Assembly (NCBI GenBank): GCA_030762935.1
Contig: CM060883.1
Span: forward strand, 96,670,001-96,734,000
Length of the DNA: 64,000 nt
Direction of reading: 5' to 3'
DNA from: Hymenopus coronatus
Lineage: Eukaryota > Arthropoda > Insecta > Mantodea > Hymenopodidae
Shown here: positions 45,770-60,125 of the stretch, piece by piece
How the letters are laid out: each line of letters begins with the position of its first letter
Numbering within the stretch: position 1 is the first letter of the stretch
Notes under the pieces: generated by a model
The model's input: the letters and a program-made list of their open reading frames with translations, nothing else
What the model was told of the DNA's origin: nothing
The model's database searches: none
Position numbers and translations under genes: made by a program

Positions 45770-48700
45770 GGCTGATTGAGATGCTGTAGCATAATTATTA
45801 ACTGCGAGTCTTGTTCCGTTGGACATTTTCGGCTGATTGAGATTGTGTAGCATAATTATTAACTTCGAGATTTGTTGCTCAGTTTCGGCTGATTGAGATT
45901 GCATAGCATAATTATTAACAGCGAGTCTTGTTGCACAGTTTTGGCTGATTGAGATTGTGTAGCATAAGTATTAACAGCGAGCCTTGTTGCGCAGTTCCGG
46001 CTGATTGAGATTGCGTAGCATAATTATTAACAGCGGGTCTTGTTGCACAATTTCGGCTGATTGAGATTGTGAAGCATAATTATTAACAGCGAGTGTTGTT
46101 GCACAGTTTCGGCTGATTTAGATTGCGTAGATTATTATTAACAGAGAGCCTTGTTGCACAGTTTCGGCTGATTGAGATTGCGTAGCATAATTATTAACAG
46201 CGAGTCTTGTTGCACAGTTTCGGCTTATTTAGAATGTGTAGCATGATTATTAACAGCGAGTCTTTTTGCACAGTTTCGGCTGATTGAGATTGTGTAGCAT
46301 AATTATTAACAGCGAGTCCTGTTCCGTTCCACAGTTTCGGCTGATTGAGATTGCGTATCATAATTATTAACAGCGAGTCTTGTTCCGTTGCACAGTTTCG
46401 GCAGATTGAGATTGTGTAGTATACATATTAACAGCGAGTCTTGTTGCACAGTTTCGGCTGATTGAGATTGTGTAGCATAATTATTAACATCGAGTCTTGT
46501 TTCCTTGCACAATTTCAGCTTATTGAGATTGCGTAGCATAATTATTAACAGCGAGTCTTGTTGCACAGTTTGGGCTGATAGAAATTGTGTAGCATAATTA
46601 TTAAAGGCGAGTCTTGTTCCGTTGCACAGTTTCGGCTGATTGAGATTGCGTAGCATAATTATAAACAGCGAGTTTTGTTGCACAGTTTCGGCTGATTGAG
46701 ATTGTGTAGCATAATTATTAACAGCGTGTCTTGTTCCGGTGCACAGTTTCGGCTGATTGAGATTGTGTAGCATAATTATTAACAGCGAGTCTTGTTTCCT
46801 TGCACAATTTGAGCTGACTGATATTGTGTAGCATAATTATTAACAGCAAGTTTTCCTTCCTATCTCAATTTCGGCTGATTGAGATTGTTTAGCATAATCA
46901 TTAACAGCGAGTCTTGTTCCGTTGCGCAATTTCGGCTGATTGAGATTGTGCAGCATAATTATTAACAGCGAGTATTGTTCCGTTGCACACTTTCGTCTGA
47001 TTGAGATTGTGTAGCATAATTATTAACAGCGAGTCTTGTTTCGTTGCACAATTTCGGCTGATTGATATTGTGTAGCATAATTATTAACAGCGAGTTTTCT
47101 TTACTAGCTCAATTTCGGCTGATTGAGATTGAGTAGCATAATTATTAACAGCAAGTCTTGTTCCGTTGCACACTTTCGTCTGATTGAGATTGTGTAGCAT
47201 AATTATTAACAGCAAGTTTTGTTCCGTTGCACAGTTTCAGCAGATTGAGATTGCGTAGCATAATTATTAACAGCGAGTCTTGTTGCACAGTTTCGGCTGA
47301 TTGAGATTGTGCAGCATAATTATAAACAGCGAGTCTTGTTCCGTTGCACACTTTCGTCTGATTGAGATTGTGTAGCATAATTATTAACAGCAAGTTTTGT
47401 TCCGTTGCACAGTTTCAGCAGATTGAGATTGCGTAGCATAATTATTAACAGCGAGTCTTGTTCCGTTGCACAGTTTCGGCTGATTGAGATTGTGTATCAT
47501 AATTATTAACAGCGAGTCTTGTTGCACAGTTTCGGATGATTCAGATTGTGTAGCATAATTATTAACAGCGAGTCTTGTTCCGTTGCACAGTTTCGGCTGA
47601 TTGAGATTGTGTAGCATAATTATTAACAGCGAGTCTTCTTCCGTTGCACAGTTTAGGCTGATTGAGATTGTGTAGCATAATTATTAACAGCGACTCTTGT
47701 TTCCTTGCACAGTTTTGGCTGATTGAGATTGTGTATCATAATGATTAACAGCGAGTCTTGTTGCACAGTTTCGGCTGATGGAGATTGTGTTGCATAATTA
47801 TTAACAGCGAGTCTTGTTGCACAGTTTCGGCTGATTGAGATTGCGTAGCATAATTATTAACAGCGAGTCTTTTTTCCTTGCACAGTTACGGCTGATTGAG
47901 ATTGTGTATCATAATTATTAACAGCGAGTCTTGTTGCACAATTTCTGCTGATTGAGATTGCGTAGCATAATTATTAACAGCGAGTTTTGTTCCGTTGCAC
48001 AGTTTCGGCTGATTGAGATTGTGTAGCATAATTAATAACATCGGGTCTTGTTCCGTTGCACAGTTTAGGCTGATTGAGATTGTGTATTATAATTATTAAC
48101 AACGAGTTTTGTTCCGTTGCACAGTTTTGGCTGATTGAAATTGCATAGCATAATCATTAACATCGAGTCTTGTTGCGTTGCACGGTTTCAGCAGATTGAG
48201 ATTGTGTAGCTTAATTATTAACAGCGAGTCTTGTTCCGTTGCACAGTTTCGGCTGATTGAGATCGTGTATCATAATTATTAACAGCGAGTCTTGTTGCAC
48301 ATTTTCGGCTGATTGAGATTGTGTATCATAATTATTAACAGCGAGTGCTGTTGTACAGTTTCGGCTGATTGAGATTGTGTATCATAATTTTTAACAGCGA
48401 GTCTTGTTCCGTTGCACAGTTACGGCTGATTGAGATTGTGTATCATAATTATTAACAGCGAGTCTTGTTGCACCGTTTCTGCTGATTGAGATTGTGTAGC
48501 ATAATTATTAACAGTGAGTCTTGTTGCACAGTTTCGGTTGATTGAGATTGCGTAGGATATTTATTAACAACGAGTTTGGTTGCACAATTTCAGCTGATTG
48601 TGATTTCGTAGCATGATTATTAACATCGAGTTTTGTTGCTCAGTTTCGGCTGATTAAGATCGCGTAGCATAATTATTAACACCGAGGCTTGTTGCACAGT

Positions 48701-49471
48701 TTCGGCTTATTCAGATTGTGTAGCATAATTATAAACAGCGAGTCTTGTTGCGCAGTTTCGGTTGATTGAGATTGCCTAGCATAATTATTAACAGCGAGTC
48801 TTGTTGCACAATTTCGGCTGATTGAGATTGCGTAGCATAATTATTAACAGCGAGTCTTGTTGCACAGTTTCGGCTTATTGAGATTGTGTATCATTATCAT
48901 TAACAGCGATTCTTGTTCCTCTGCACAGTTTCGGCTGATTGAGATTGCGTAGCATAAATATTAACAGCGAATCTTGTTCCGTTGCACAGTTTCGGCTGAT
49001 TGAGATTGCGTAGCATTATTATTAACAGCGAGTCTTGTTCCGTTGCACAGTTTCGGCTGATTGAGATTGTGTAGCTTACATATGAACAGCGAGTCTTGTT
49101 TCCTGGCACAATTTCGGCTGATTGAGATTGTGTAGCATAATTATTAACAGCGAGTCTTGTTGCACAGTTTCGGCTGATTGAGAATGTGTAGCATAATTAT
49201 TAACAGCGAGTATAGTTCCGTTGCACAGTTTCGGCTGATTGAGATTGAGTAGCATAATTATTAACAGCGAGTTTTGTTGCACTGTTTCGGCTGATTTAGA
49301 TTGTGTAGCATAATTGTTAACAGCGAGTCTTGTTCCGCTGCACTGTTTCGGCTGATTGAGATTGTGTAGCATAGTTATTAACAGCAAGTCTTGTTTCCTT
49401 GCACAATTTTGGCTGACTGAGATTGTGTAGCATAATTATTAACAGCGAAATTTCTTTCCTTGCTCAATTTC
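45770..49471. repeat. Higher-order repeat copy 1, 3,702 bp, in array 2
   Basis: Block repeated directly downstream at an offset of 3,702 bp. Shared private variants include TTGGACATTTTCGG (45,818/49,520), the AGATTATTATTAACAGAGAG unit and GGTGCACAG. I counted about a dozen base differences (for example TTGCGCAATTT near 46,924 against TTGCACAATTT near 50,626). Confidence 0.9.
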
Positions 49472-52400
49472 GGCTGATTGAGATGCTGTAGCATAATTAT
49501 TAACTGCGAGTCTTGTTCCGTTGGACATTTTCGGCTGATTGAGATTGTGTAGCATAATTATTAACTTCGAGATTTGTTGCTCAGTTTCGGCTGATTGAGA
49601 TTGCATAGCATAATTATTAACAGCGAGTCTTGTTGCACAGTTTTGGCTGATTGAGATTGTGTAGCATAAGTATTAACAGCGAGCCTTGTTGCGCAGTTCC
49701 GGCTGATTGAGATTGCGTAGCATAATTATTAACAGCGGGTCTTGTTGCACAATTTCGGCTGATTGAGATTGTGAAGCATAATTATTAACAGCGAGTGTTG
49801 TTGCACAGTTTCGGCTGATTTAGATTGCGTAGATTATTATTAACAGAGAGCCTTGTTGCACAGTTTCGGCTGATTGAGATTGCGTAGCATAATTATTAAC
49901 AGCGAGTCTTGTTGCACAGTTTCGGCTGATTTAGAATGTGTAGCATGATTATTAACAGCGAGTCTTTTTGCACAGTTTCGGCTGATTGAGATTGTGTAGC
50001 ATAATTATTAACAGCGAGTCCTGTTCCGTTCCACAGTTTCGGCTGATTGAGATTGCGTATCATAATTATTAACAGCGAGTCTTGTTCCGTTGCACAGTTT
50101 CGGCAGATTGAGATTGTGTAGTATACATATTAACAGCGAGTCTTGTTGCACAGTTTCGGCTGATTGAGATTGTGTAGCATAATTATTAACATCGAGTCTT
50201 GTTTCCTTGCACAATTTCAGCTTATTGAGATTGCGTAGCATAATTATTAACAGCGAGTCTTGTTGCACAGTTTGGGCTGATAGAAATTGTGTAGCATAAT
50301 TATTAAAGGCGAGTCTTGTTCCGTTGCACAGTTTCGGCTGATTGAGATTGCGTAGCATAATTATAAACAGCGAGTTTTGTTGCACAGTTTCGGCTGATTG
50401 AGATTGTGTAGCATAATTATTAACAGCGTGTCTTGTTCCGGTGCACAGTTTCGGCTGATTGAGATTGTGTAGCATAATTATTAACAGCGAGTCTTGTTTC
50501 CTTGCACAATTTGAGCTGATTGATATTGTGTAGCATAATTATTAACAGCGAGTTTTCCTTCCTATCTCAATTTCGGCTGATTGAGATTGTGTAGCATAAT
50601 CATTAACAGCGAGTCTTGTTCCGTTGCACAATTTCGGCTGATTGAGATTGTGCAGCATAATTATTAACAGCGAGTATTGTTCCGTTGCACACTTTCGTCT
50701 GATTGAGATTGTGTAGCATAATTATTAACAGCGAGTCTTGTTTCGTTGCACAATTTCGGCTGATTGATATTGTGTAGCATAATTATTAACAGCGAGTTTT
50801 CTTTACTAGCTCAATTTCGGCTGATTGAGATTGAGTAGCATAATTATTAACTGCAAGTCTTGTTCCGTTGCACACTTTCGTCTGATTGAGATTGTGTAGC
50901 ATAATTATTAACAGCAAGTTTTGTTCCGTTGCACAGTTTCAGCAGATTGAGATTGCGTAGCATAATTATTAACAGCGAGTCTTGTTGCACAGTTTCGGCT
51001 GATTGAGATTGTGCAGCATAATTATAAACAGCGAGTCTTGTTCCGTTGCACACTTTCGTCTGATTGAGATTGTGTAGCATAATTATTAACAGCAAGTTTT
51101 GTTCCGTTGCACAGTTTCAGCAGATTGAGATTGCGTAGCATAATTATTAACAGCGAGTCTTGTTCCGTTGCACAGTTTCGGCTGATTGAGATTGTGTATC
51201 ATAATTATTAACAGCGAGTCTTGTTGCACAGTTTCGGATGATTGAGATTGTGTAGCATAATTATTAACAGCGAGTCTTGTTCCGTTGCACAGTTTCGGCT
51301 GATTGAGATTGTGTAGCATAATTATTAACAGCGAGTCTTCTTCCGTTGCACAGTTTAGGCTGATTGAGATTGTGTAGCATAATTATTAACAGCGACTCTT
51401 GTTTCCTTGCACAGTTTTGGCTGATTGAGATTGTGTATCATAATGATTAACAGCGAGTCTTGTTGCACAGTTTCGGCTGATGGAGATTGTGTTGCATAAT
51501 TATTAACAGCGAGTCTTGTTGCACAGTTTCGGCTGATTGAGATTGCGTAGCATAATTATTAACAGCGAGTCTTTTTTCCTTGCACAGTTACGGCTGATTG
51601 AGATTGTGTATCATAATTATTAACAGCGAGTCTTGTTGCACAATTTCTGCTGATTGAGATTGCGTAGCATAATTATTAACAGCGAGTTTTGTTCCGTTGC
51701 ACAGTTTCGGCTGATTGAGATTGTGTAGCATAATTAATAACATCGGGTCTTGTTCCGTTGCACAGTTTAGGCTGATTGAGATTGTGTATTATAATTATTA
51801 ACAACGAGTTTTGTTCCGTTGCACAGTTTTGGCTGATTGAAATTGCATAGCATAATCATTAACATCGAGTCTTGTTGCGTTGCACGGTTTCAGCAGATTG
51901 AGATTGTGTAGCATAATTATTAACAGCGAGTCTTGTTCCGTTGCACAGTTTCGGCTGATTGAGATCGTGTATCATAATTATTAACAGCGAGTCTTGTTGC
52001 ACATTTTCGGCTGATTGAGATTGTGTATCATAATTATTAACAGCGAGTGCTGTTGTACAGTTTCGGCTGATTGAGATTGTGTATCATAATTTTTAACAGC
52101 GAGTCTTGTTCCGTTGCACAGTTACGGCTGTTTGAGATTGTGTATCATAATTATTAACAGCGAGTCTTGTTGCACAGTTTCTGCTGATTGAGATTGTGTA
52201 GCATAATTATTAACAGTGAGTCTTGTTGCACAGTTTCGGTTGATTATTGAGATTGCGTAGGATATTTATTAACAACGAGTTTGGTTGCACAATTACAGCT
52301 GATTGTGATTTCGTAGCATGATTATTAACATCGAGTTTTGTTGCTCAGTTTCGGCTGATTAAGATCGCGTAGCATAATTATTAACACCGAGGCTTGTTGC

Positions 52401-53176
52401 ACAGTTTCGGCTTATTCAGATTGTGTAGCATAATTATAAACAGCGAGTCTTGTTGCGCAGTTTCGGCTGATTGAGATTGCCTAGCATAATTATTAACAGC
52501 GAGTCTTGTTGCACAATTTCGGCTGATTGAGATTGCGTAGCATAATTATTAACAGCGAGTCTTGTTGCACAGTTTCGGCTTATTGAGATTGTGTATCATT
52601 ATCATTAACAGCGATTCTTGTTCCTCTGCACAGTTTCGGCTGATTGAGATTGCGTAGCATAAATATTAACAGCGAATCTTGTTCCGTTGCACAGTTTCGG
52701 CTGATTGAGATTGCGTAGCATTATTATTAACAGCGAGTCTTGTTCCGTTGCACAGTTTCGGCTGATTGAGATTGTGTAGCTTACATATGAACAGCGAGTC
52801 TTGTTTCCTGGCACAATTTCGGCTGATTGAGATTGTGTAGCATAATTATTAACAGCGAGTCTTGTTGCACAGTTTCGGCTGATTGAGAATGTGTAGCATA
52901 ATTATTAACAGCGAGTATAGTTCCGTTGCACAGTTTCGGCTGATTGAGATTGAGTAGCATAATTATTAACAGCGAGTTTTGTTGCACTGTTTCGGCTGAT
53001 TTAGATTGTGTAGCATAATTGTTAACAGCGAGTCTTGTTCCGCTGCACTGTTTCGGCTGATTGAGATTGTGTAGCATAGTTATTAACAGCAAGTCTTGTT
53101 TCCTTGCACAATTTTGGCTGACTGAGATTGTGTAGCATAATTATTAACAGCGAAATTTCTTTCCTTGCTCAATTTC
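49472..53176. repeat. Higher-order repeat copy 2, 3,705 bp, in array 2
   Basis: Tandem duplicate of the preceding block. A 3-bp insertion near 52,243 (GATTGATTATTGAG) changes the offset from 3,702 to 3,705. After about 53,176 the text diverges from copy 1 (GAGATTGTGTAGC where copy 1 reads GAGATGCTGTAGC). Confidence 0.9.
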
Positions 53177-56100
53177 GGCTGATTGAGATTGTGTAGCATA
53201 ATTTTTAACAGCGAGTCTTGTTCCGTTGCACAGTTTCGGCTGATTGAGACTGTGTAGCATAATTATTAACAGCGAGTCTTGTTCCGTTGCACAGTTTCGG
53301 CTGATTGAGATTGTGTAGCATAATTATTAACAACGAGTCTTCTTCCGTTGCACAGTTTAGGCTGATTGAGATTGTGTAGCATAATTATTAACAGCGACTC
53401 TTGTTTCCTTGCACAGTTTTGGCTGATTGAGTTTGTGTATCATAATGATTAACAGCGAGTGTTGTTGCACAGTTAGGACTGCTTGAGATTGCGTAGCATA
53501 ATAATTATCAGCGAGTCTTGTTGCACAGTTTCGGCTGATTGAGATTGTGTAGCATAATTATTAACAGCGAGTCAGTTTTCCTTGCACAGTTACGGCTGAT
53601 TGAGATTGTGTATCATAATTATTAACAGCGAATCTTGTTGCACAATTTCTGCTGATTGAGATTGCGTAGCATGATAATTAACAGCGAGTTTTTTTCCGTT
53701 AGACAGTTTCGGCTGATTGAGATTGTGTAGCATAATTAATAACATCGGGTCTTGTTCCGTTGCACAGTTTAGGCTGATTGAGATTTTGTAGCATAATTAT
53801 TAACATCGAGTCTTGTTGCGTTGCACGGTTTCAGCAGATTGAGATTGTGTAGCATAATTATTAACAGCGAGTCTTGTTCCGTTGCACAGTTTCGGCTGAT
53901 TGAGATCGTGTATCATAATTATTAACAGCGAGTCTTGTTGCACATTTTCGGCTGATTGAGATTGTGTATCATAATTATTAACAGCGAGTGCTGTTGTACA
54001 GTCTCGGCTGATTGAGATTGTGTATCATATTTTTTAACAGCGAGTCTTGTTCCGTTGCACAGTTACGGCTGATTGAGATTGTGTATCATAATTATTAACA
54101 GCGAGTCTTGTTGCACAGTTTCGGCTGATTGAGATTGTGTATCATAATCATTAACAGCGAGTCTTGTTCCTTTGCACAGTTTCGGCTGATTGAGATTGCG
54201 TAGCATAATTTTTAACAGCGAGTCTTGTTCCGTTGCACAGTTTCGGCTGGTTGAGATTGTTTATCATAATTATTAACAGCCAGTTTTGTTCCTTACACAA
54301 ATTCGGCTGATTGACATTATGTATAATAATTATTAACAGCGAGTTTTTTTCCTGGCACAGTTTTGGCTGATTGAGATTCTGTATCATAATTACTAAGAGC
54401 GAGTTTTGTTCCTTGCACAGTTTCGGCTGATTGATATGTGTATCATAATTATTAATAGCGAATCTTTTTCCGTTGCACAGTTTCGGCTGATTGAGTTTGC
54501 GTGGCATAATTATTAACAGCGAGTCTTGTTTCCTTGCACAGTTTCGGCTGATTGAGATTGCGTAGCATAATTATTAACAGCGAGTCTAGTTCCGTTGTAC
54601 AGTTTCGGCTGATTGAAATTGCGTAGCATAATTATTAACAGCGATTCTTGTTTCCTTGCACAGATTCTGCTGATTGAGATTGTGTATTATAATTATTAAC
54701 AGCGAGTCTTGTTGCACAGTATCGGCTGAATGAGATTTTGTAGCATAATTATTAACAGCGAGTCTTGTTGCACAGTTTCGGCTGATTGAGATTGTGTAAC
54801 ATAATTATCAACAGCGAGTCTTGTTCCGTTGCACAGTTTCGGCTGATTGAGATTGTGTATCATAATTATTAAGAGCGAGTTTTGTTCCTTGCAAACTTTC
54901 GGCTAATTGAGATTGTGTATCATAATTATTAACAGCGAGTCTTGTTGCACAGTTTCTGCTGATTGAGATTGTGTATCATAATTATCAACAGCGAGTCTTG
55001 TTGCACAGTTTCGGCTGATTGAGATTGCGTAGCATAATTATTAACAGCGAGTCTTGTTTCCTTGCACAATTTCGGCTGATTGATATTTTGTATCATAATT
55101 ATTAACAGCGAGCCTTGTTGCAAGTTTCGGCTGATTGATATTGTGTAGCATAATTATTAACATCGAGTCTTGTTGCACAGTTTCAGCTGATTGAGACTGT
55201 GTAGCCTGATTATTAATAGCGAATCTTGTTGCACAGTTTCGACCTATTGAGATTGTGTAGCATAATTATTAACAGTGAGTCTTGTTCCGTTGCACAGTTT
55301 CGGCTGATTGAGATTGCGTAGCATAATTAATAACAGCGAGTCTTGTTTTGTTGCACAGTTTCGGCTGGTTGAGATTGCTTATCATAATTATTAACAGCGA
55401 GGCTTGTTTCCTTGCACAATTTCGGCTGATTGTGATTGTGTAGCATAATTATTAACAGCGAGTCTTGTTGCACAGTTTGGGCTGATTGAGATTGTGTAGC
55501 ATAATTATTAAAGGCGAGTTTTGTTCCGTTGCACAGTTTCGGCTGATTGAGATTGCGTAGCGTATTTATTAACAGCGAGCTTTGTTGCACAGATTCGGCT
55601 GATTGAGATTGTATAGCATAATTATTAACAGCGTGTCTTGTTACGGTGCACAGTTTCGGCTGACTGAGATTGTGCAGCATAATTATTAACAGCGAGTCTT
55701 GTTTCCTTGCACAATTTCGGCTGATTGATATTGTGTAGCATAATTATTAACAGCGAGTTTTCTTTCCTTCCTCAATTTCGGCTGATTGAGATTGTGTAGC
55801 ATAATTATTAACAGCGAGTTTTGTTGCACAGTTTCGGCTGATTGAGATCGTGTAACATAATTATCAACAGCGAGTCTTGTTCCGTTGCACAGTTTCGGCT
55901 GATTGAGATTGTGTATCATAATTATTAAGAGCGAGTTTTGTTCCTTGCAAACTTTCGGCTAATTGAGATTGTGTATCATAATTATTAACAGCGAGTCTTG
56001 TTGCACAGTTTCTGCTGATTGAGTTTGTGTATCATCATTATTAACAGCGAGTCTTGTTGCACAGTTTCGGCTGATTGAGATTGCGTAGCATAATTATTAA

Positions 56101-57279
56101 CAGCGAGTCTTGTTTCCTTGCACAGTTTCGGCTGATTGAGATTGTGTATCATAATTATTAACATCGAGTCTTGTTGCACAGTTTCAGCTGATTGAGACTG
56201 TGTAGCCTGATTATTAACAGCGAGTCTTGTTGCACAGTTTCGGCTGACTGAGATTGTGTAGCATAATTATTAACAGCGAGTCTTGTTCCGTTGCACAGTT
56301 TCGGCTGATTGAGATTGTGTATCATAATTATTACGAGCGAGTTTTGTTCCTTGCAAACTTTCGGCTAATTGAGATTGTGTATCATAATTATTAACAGCGA
56401 GTCTTGTTGCACAGTTTCTGCTGATTGAGATTGTGTATCATAATTATTAACAGCGAGTGTTGTTTCCTTGCACAGTTTCGGCTGATTGTGAATGTGTATC
56501 ATAATTATTAGCAGCGAGTCTTGTTGCACAGTTTCGGCTGATTGAGATTGTGTAGCATAATTATTAACATCGAGTCTTGATGCACAGTTTCAGCTGATTG
56601 AGACTGTGAAGCCTGATTATTAACCGCGAGTCTTGTTGCACAGTTTCGGCTGATTGAGATTCTGTAGCATAATTATTAACAGTGAGTCTTGTTCTTTTGC
56701 ACAGTTTCGGCTGATTGAGATTGCTTATCATAATTATTAACATCGAGTCTTGTTTCCTTGCACAATTTCGGCTGATTGTGATTGTGTAGCATAATTATTA
56801 ACAGCGACTCTTTTTGCACAGTTTGGGCTGATTGAGATTGTGTAGCATAATTATTAAAGGCGAGTCTTGTTCCGTTGCACAGTTTCGGCTGATTGAGATT
56901 GCGTAGCATAATTATTATCAGCGAGTTTTGTTGCACAGATTCGGCTGATTGAGATTGTGTAGAATAATTATTAACAGCGAGTCTTGTTCCGGTGCACAGT
57001 TTCTTTCGGCTGACTGAGATTGTGTATCATAATTATTAACAGCGAGTGTTGTTTCCTTGCACAATTTCGGCTGATTGATATTGTGTAGCATAATTATTAT
57101 CAGCGAGTTTTCTTTCCTTGCTCAATTTCGGCTGATTGAGATTGTGTAGCATAATTTTTAACAGCGAGTCTTGTTACGTTGCACAGAATCGGCTGATTGA
57201 GATTGTGTAGCATAATTATTTACAGCGAGTCTTGTTCCGTTGCACAGTTTCGGCTGATTGAGATTGCGTAGCATAATAA

Positions 57280-59990
57280 TTAACAGCGAGTTTTGTTCCG
57301 TTGCACAGTTTCTGCTGATTGAGATTGTGTATCATAATTATTAACAGCGAGTCTTGTTTCCTTGCACAGTTTCGGCTGATTGAGATTGTGTAGCATAATT
57401 ATTAACAGCGGGCTTAGTTGCACAGTTTCGTCTGATTGAGATTGCGTAGTATAATTTTTAACAGCGAGTCCTGTTTCCTTGCACAGTTTCGGCTGACTGA
57501 GATAACGTATCATAATTATTAACATCGAGTCATGTTCCGTTGCACAGTTTCGGCTGACTGAGTTTGCGTATCATAATTATTAACAGCGAGTCTTGTTCCG
57601 TTGCACAGTTTCAGCTGATTGAGATTGTGTAGCATAATTATTAAAGCCAGTCTTGTTTCCTTCCACAATTTCGGCTGATTGAGATTGTGTAGCATAATTA
57701 TTAACAGCGAGTCTTGTTGCATAGTTTCGGCTGATTGAGATTGTGTAGCATAATTATTAACAGCGAGTTTTGTTGCACAGTTCCTGCTGATTGAGATTGT
57801 GTAACATAATTATCAACAGCGAGTCTTGTTCCGTTGCACAGTTTCGGCTGATTGAGATTGTGTATCATAATTATTAAGAGCGAGTTTTCTTCCTTGCAAA
57901 CTTTCGGCTAATTGAGATTGTGTATCATAATTATTAACAGCGAGTCTTGTTGCACAGTTTCTGCTGATTGAGATTGTGTAGCATAATTATTAACAGCGAG
58001 TCTTGTTCCACAGGTTCGGCTGATTGAGATTGCGTAGCATAATTATTAACAGCGAGTCTTGTTTCCTTGCATAGTTTCGGCTGATTGAGATTGTGTATCA
58101 TAATTATTAACAGCGAGTCTTGTTGCACAGTTTCGGCTGATTGAGATTGTGTAGCTTAATTATTAACATCGAGTCTTGTTGCACAGTTTCAGCTGGTTGA
58201 GACTGTGCAGCCTGATTATTAACAGCGAGTCTTGTTGCACAGTTTCGGCTGATTGAGATTGCGTAGCATAATTAATAACAGCGAGTCTTGTTCTGTTGCA
58301 CAGTTTCGGCTGATTGAGATTGCTTATCATAATTATTAACAGCGAGGCTTGTTTCCTTGCACAATTTCGGCTGATTGTGATTGTGTAGCATAATTATTAA
58401 CAGCGAGTCTTGTTGCACAGTTTGGGCTGATTGAGATTGTGTAGCATAATTATTAAAGGCGAGTCTTGTTCCGTTGCACAGTTTCGGCTGATTGAGATTG
58501 CGTAGCATAATTATTAACAGCGAGTTTTGTTCCGGTGCACAGTTTCGGCTGACTGAGATTGTGTAGCATAATTATTAACAGCGAGTCTTGTTGCCTTGCA
58601 CAATTTCTTCTGATTGATATTGTGTAGTATAATTATTAACAGCGAGTTTTCTTTCCTTGCTCAATTTCGGCTGATTGAGATGGTGTAGCATAATTATTAA
58701 CAGCGAGTCTTGTTACGTTGCACAGTTTCGGCTGATTGAGACTGTGTAGCATAATTATTAACAGCGAGTCTTGTTCCGTTGCACAGTTTCGGCTGATTGA
58801 GATTGCGTAGCATAATTATTAACAGCGGGTCTTGTTCCGTTGCACAATTTCGGCTGATTGAGATTCTGTATCATAATTATTAAAAGCGAGTCATGTTCCG
58901 TTGCACAGTTTCGGCTGACTGAGATTGCGTATCATAATTATTAACAGCGGGTCTAGTTGCACAGTTTCGGCTGATTGAGATTGCGTAGCATAATTATTAA
59001 CAGCGAGTCTTGTTGCACAGTTTCGGCTTATTGAGATTGTGTATCATTATCATTAACACGGATTCTTGTTCCTCTGCACAGTTTCGGCTGATTGAGATTG
59101 CGTAGCATAAATATTAACAGCGAATCTTGTTCCGTTGCACAGTTTCGGCTGATTGAGATTACGTAGCATTATTATTAACAGCGAGTCTTGTTCCGTTGCA
59201 CAGTTTCGGCTGATTGAGATTGTGTAGCTTACATATGAACAGCGAGTCTTGTTTCCTGGCACAATTTCGGCTGATTGAGATTGTGTAGCATAATTATTAA
59301 CAGCGAGTCTTGTTGCACAGTTTCGGCTGATTGAGAATGTGTAGCATAATTACTAACAGCGAGTATAGTTCCGTTGCACAGTTTCGGCTGATTGAGATTG
59401 AGTAGCATAATTATTAACAGCGAGTTTTGTTGCACTGTTTCGGCTGATTGAGATTGTGTAGCATAATTGTTAACAGCGAGTCTTGTTCCGCTGCACTGTT
59501 TCGGCTGATTGAGGTTGTGTAGCATAGTTATTAACAGCAAGTCTTGTTTCCTTGCACAATTTTGGCTGATTGAGATTGTGTAGCATAATTATTAACAGCG
59601 AAATTTCTTTCCTTGCTCAATTTCGGCTGATTGAGATTGTGTACCATAATTTTTAACAGGGAGTCTTGTTCCGTTGCACAGTTTCGGCTGATTGAGACTG
59701 TGTAGCATAATTATTAACAGCGAGTCTTGTTCCGTTGCACAGTTTCGGCTGATTGAGATTGTGTAGCATAATTATTAACAACGAGTCTTCTTCCGTTGCA
59801 CAGTTTAGGCTGATTGAGATTGTTTAGCATAATTATTAACAGCGACTCTTGTTTCCTTGCACAGTTTTGGCTGATTGAGATTGTGTATCATAATGATTAA
59901 CAGCGAGTCTTGTTGCACAGTTAGGACTGCTTGAGATTGCGTAGCATAATAATTAACAGCGAGTCTTGTTGCACAGTTTCGGCTGATTGA
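57280..59990. repeat. Array 2 block duplicated at about 60,659-63,250
   Basis: Units at 57,280-58,128 reappear at offset 3,379 (60,659-61,507). From 59,053 on the offset is 3,262 (62,315 on), so about 117 bp, roughly two units, was lost from the second copy between about 61,615 and 61,720. Runs such as ATGAACAGCGAGTCTTG and GAGTATAGTTCCG mark the match. The 59,053-59,540 part also matches 52,605-53,092 inside the 3.7-kb block, showing reuse of the same segment. Confidence 0.8.
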
Positions 59991-60125
59991 GATTGTGTAG
60001 CATAATTATTAACAGCGAGTCTTTTTTCCTTGCACAGTTACGGCTGATTGAGATTGTGTATCATAATTATTAACAGCGAATCTTGTTGCACAATTTCTGC
60101 TGATTGAGATTGCGTAGCATGATTA

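Noticed and set aside
46306..46773. 155-codon minus-strand frame in array 2 (and many similar ones) as genes
   Set aside because: They are tandem translations of the 56/61-bp unit cycling through its frames. The same text recurs wherever stops happen to be absent.
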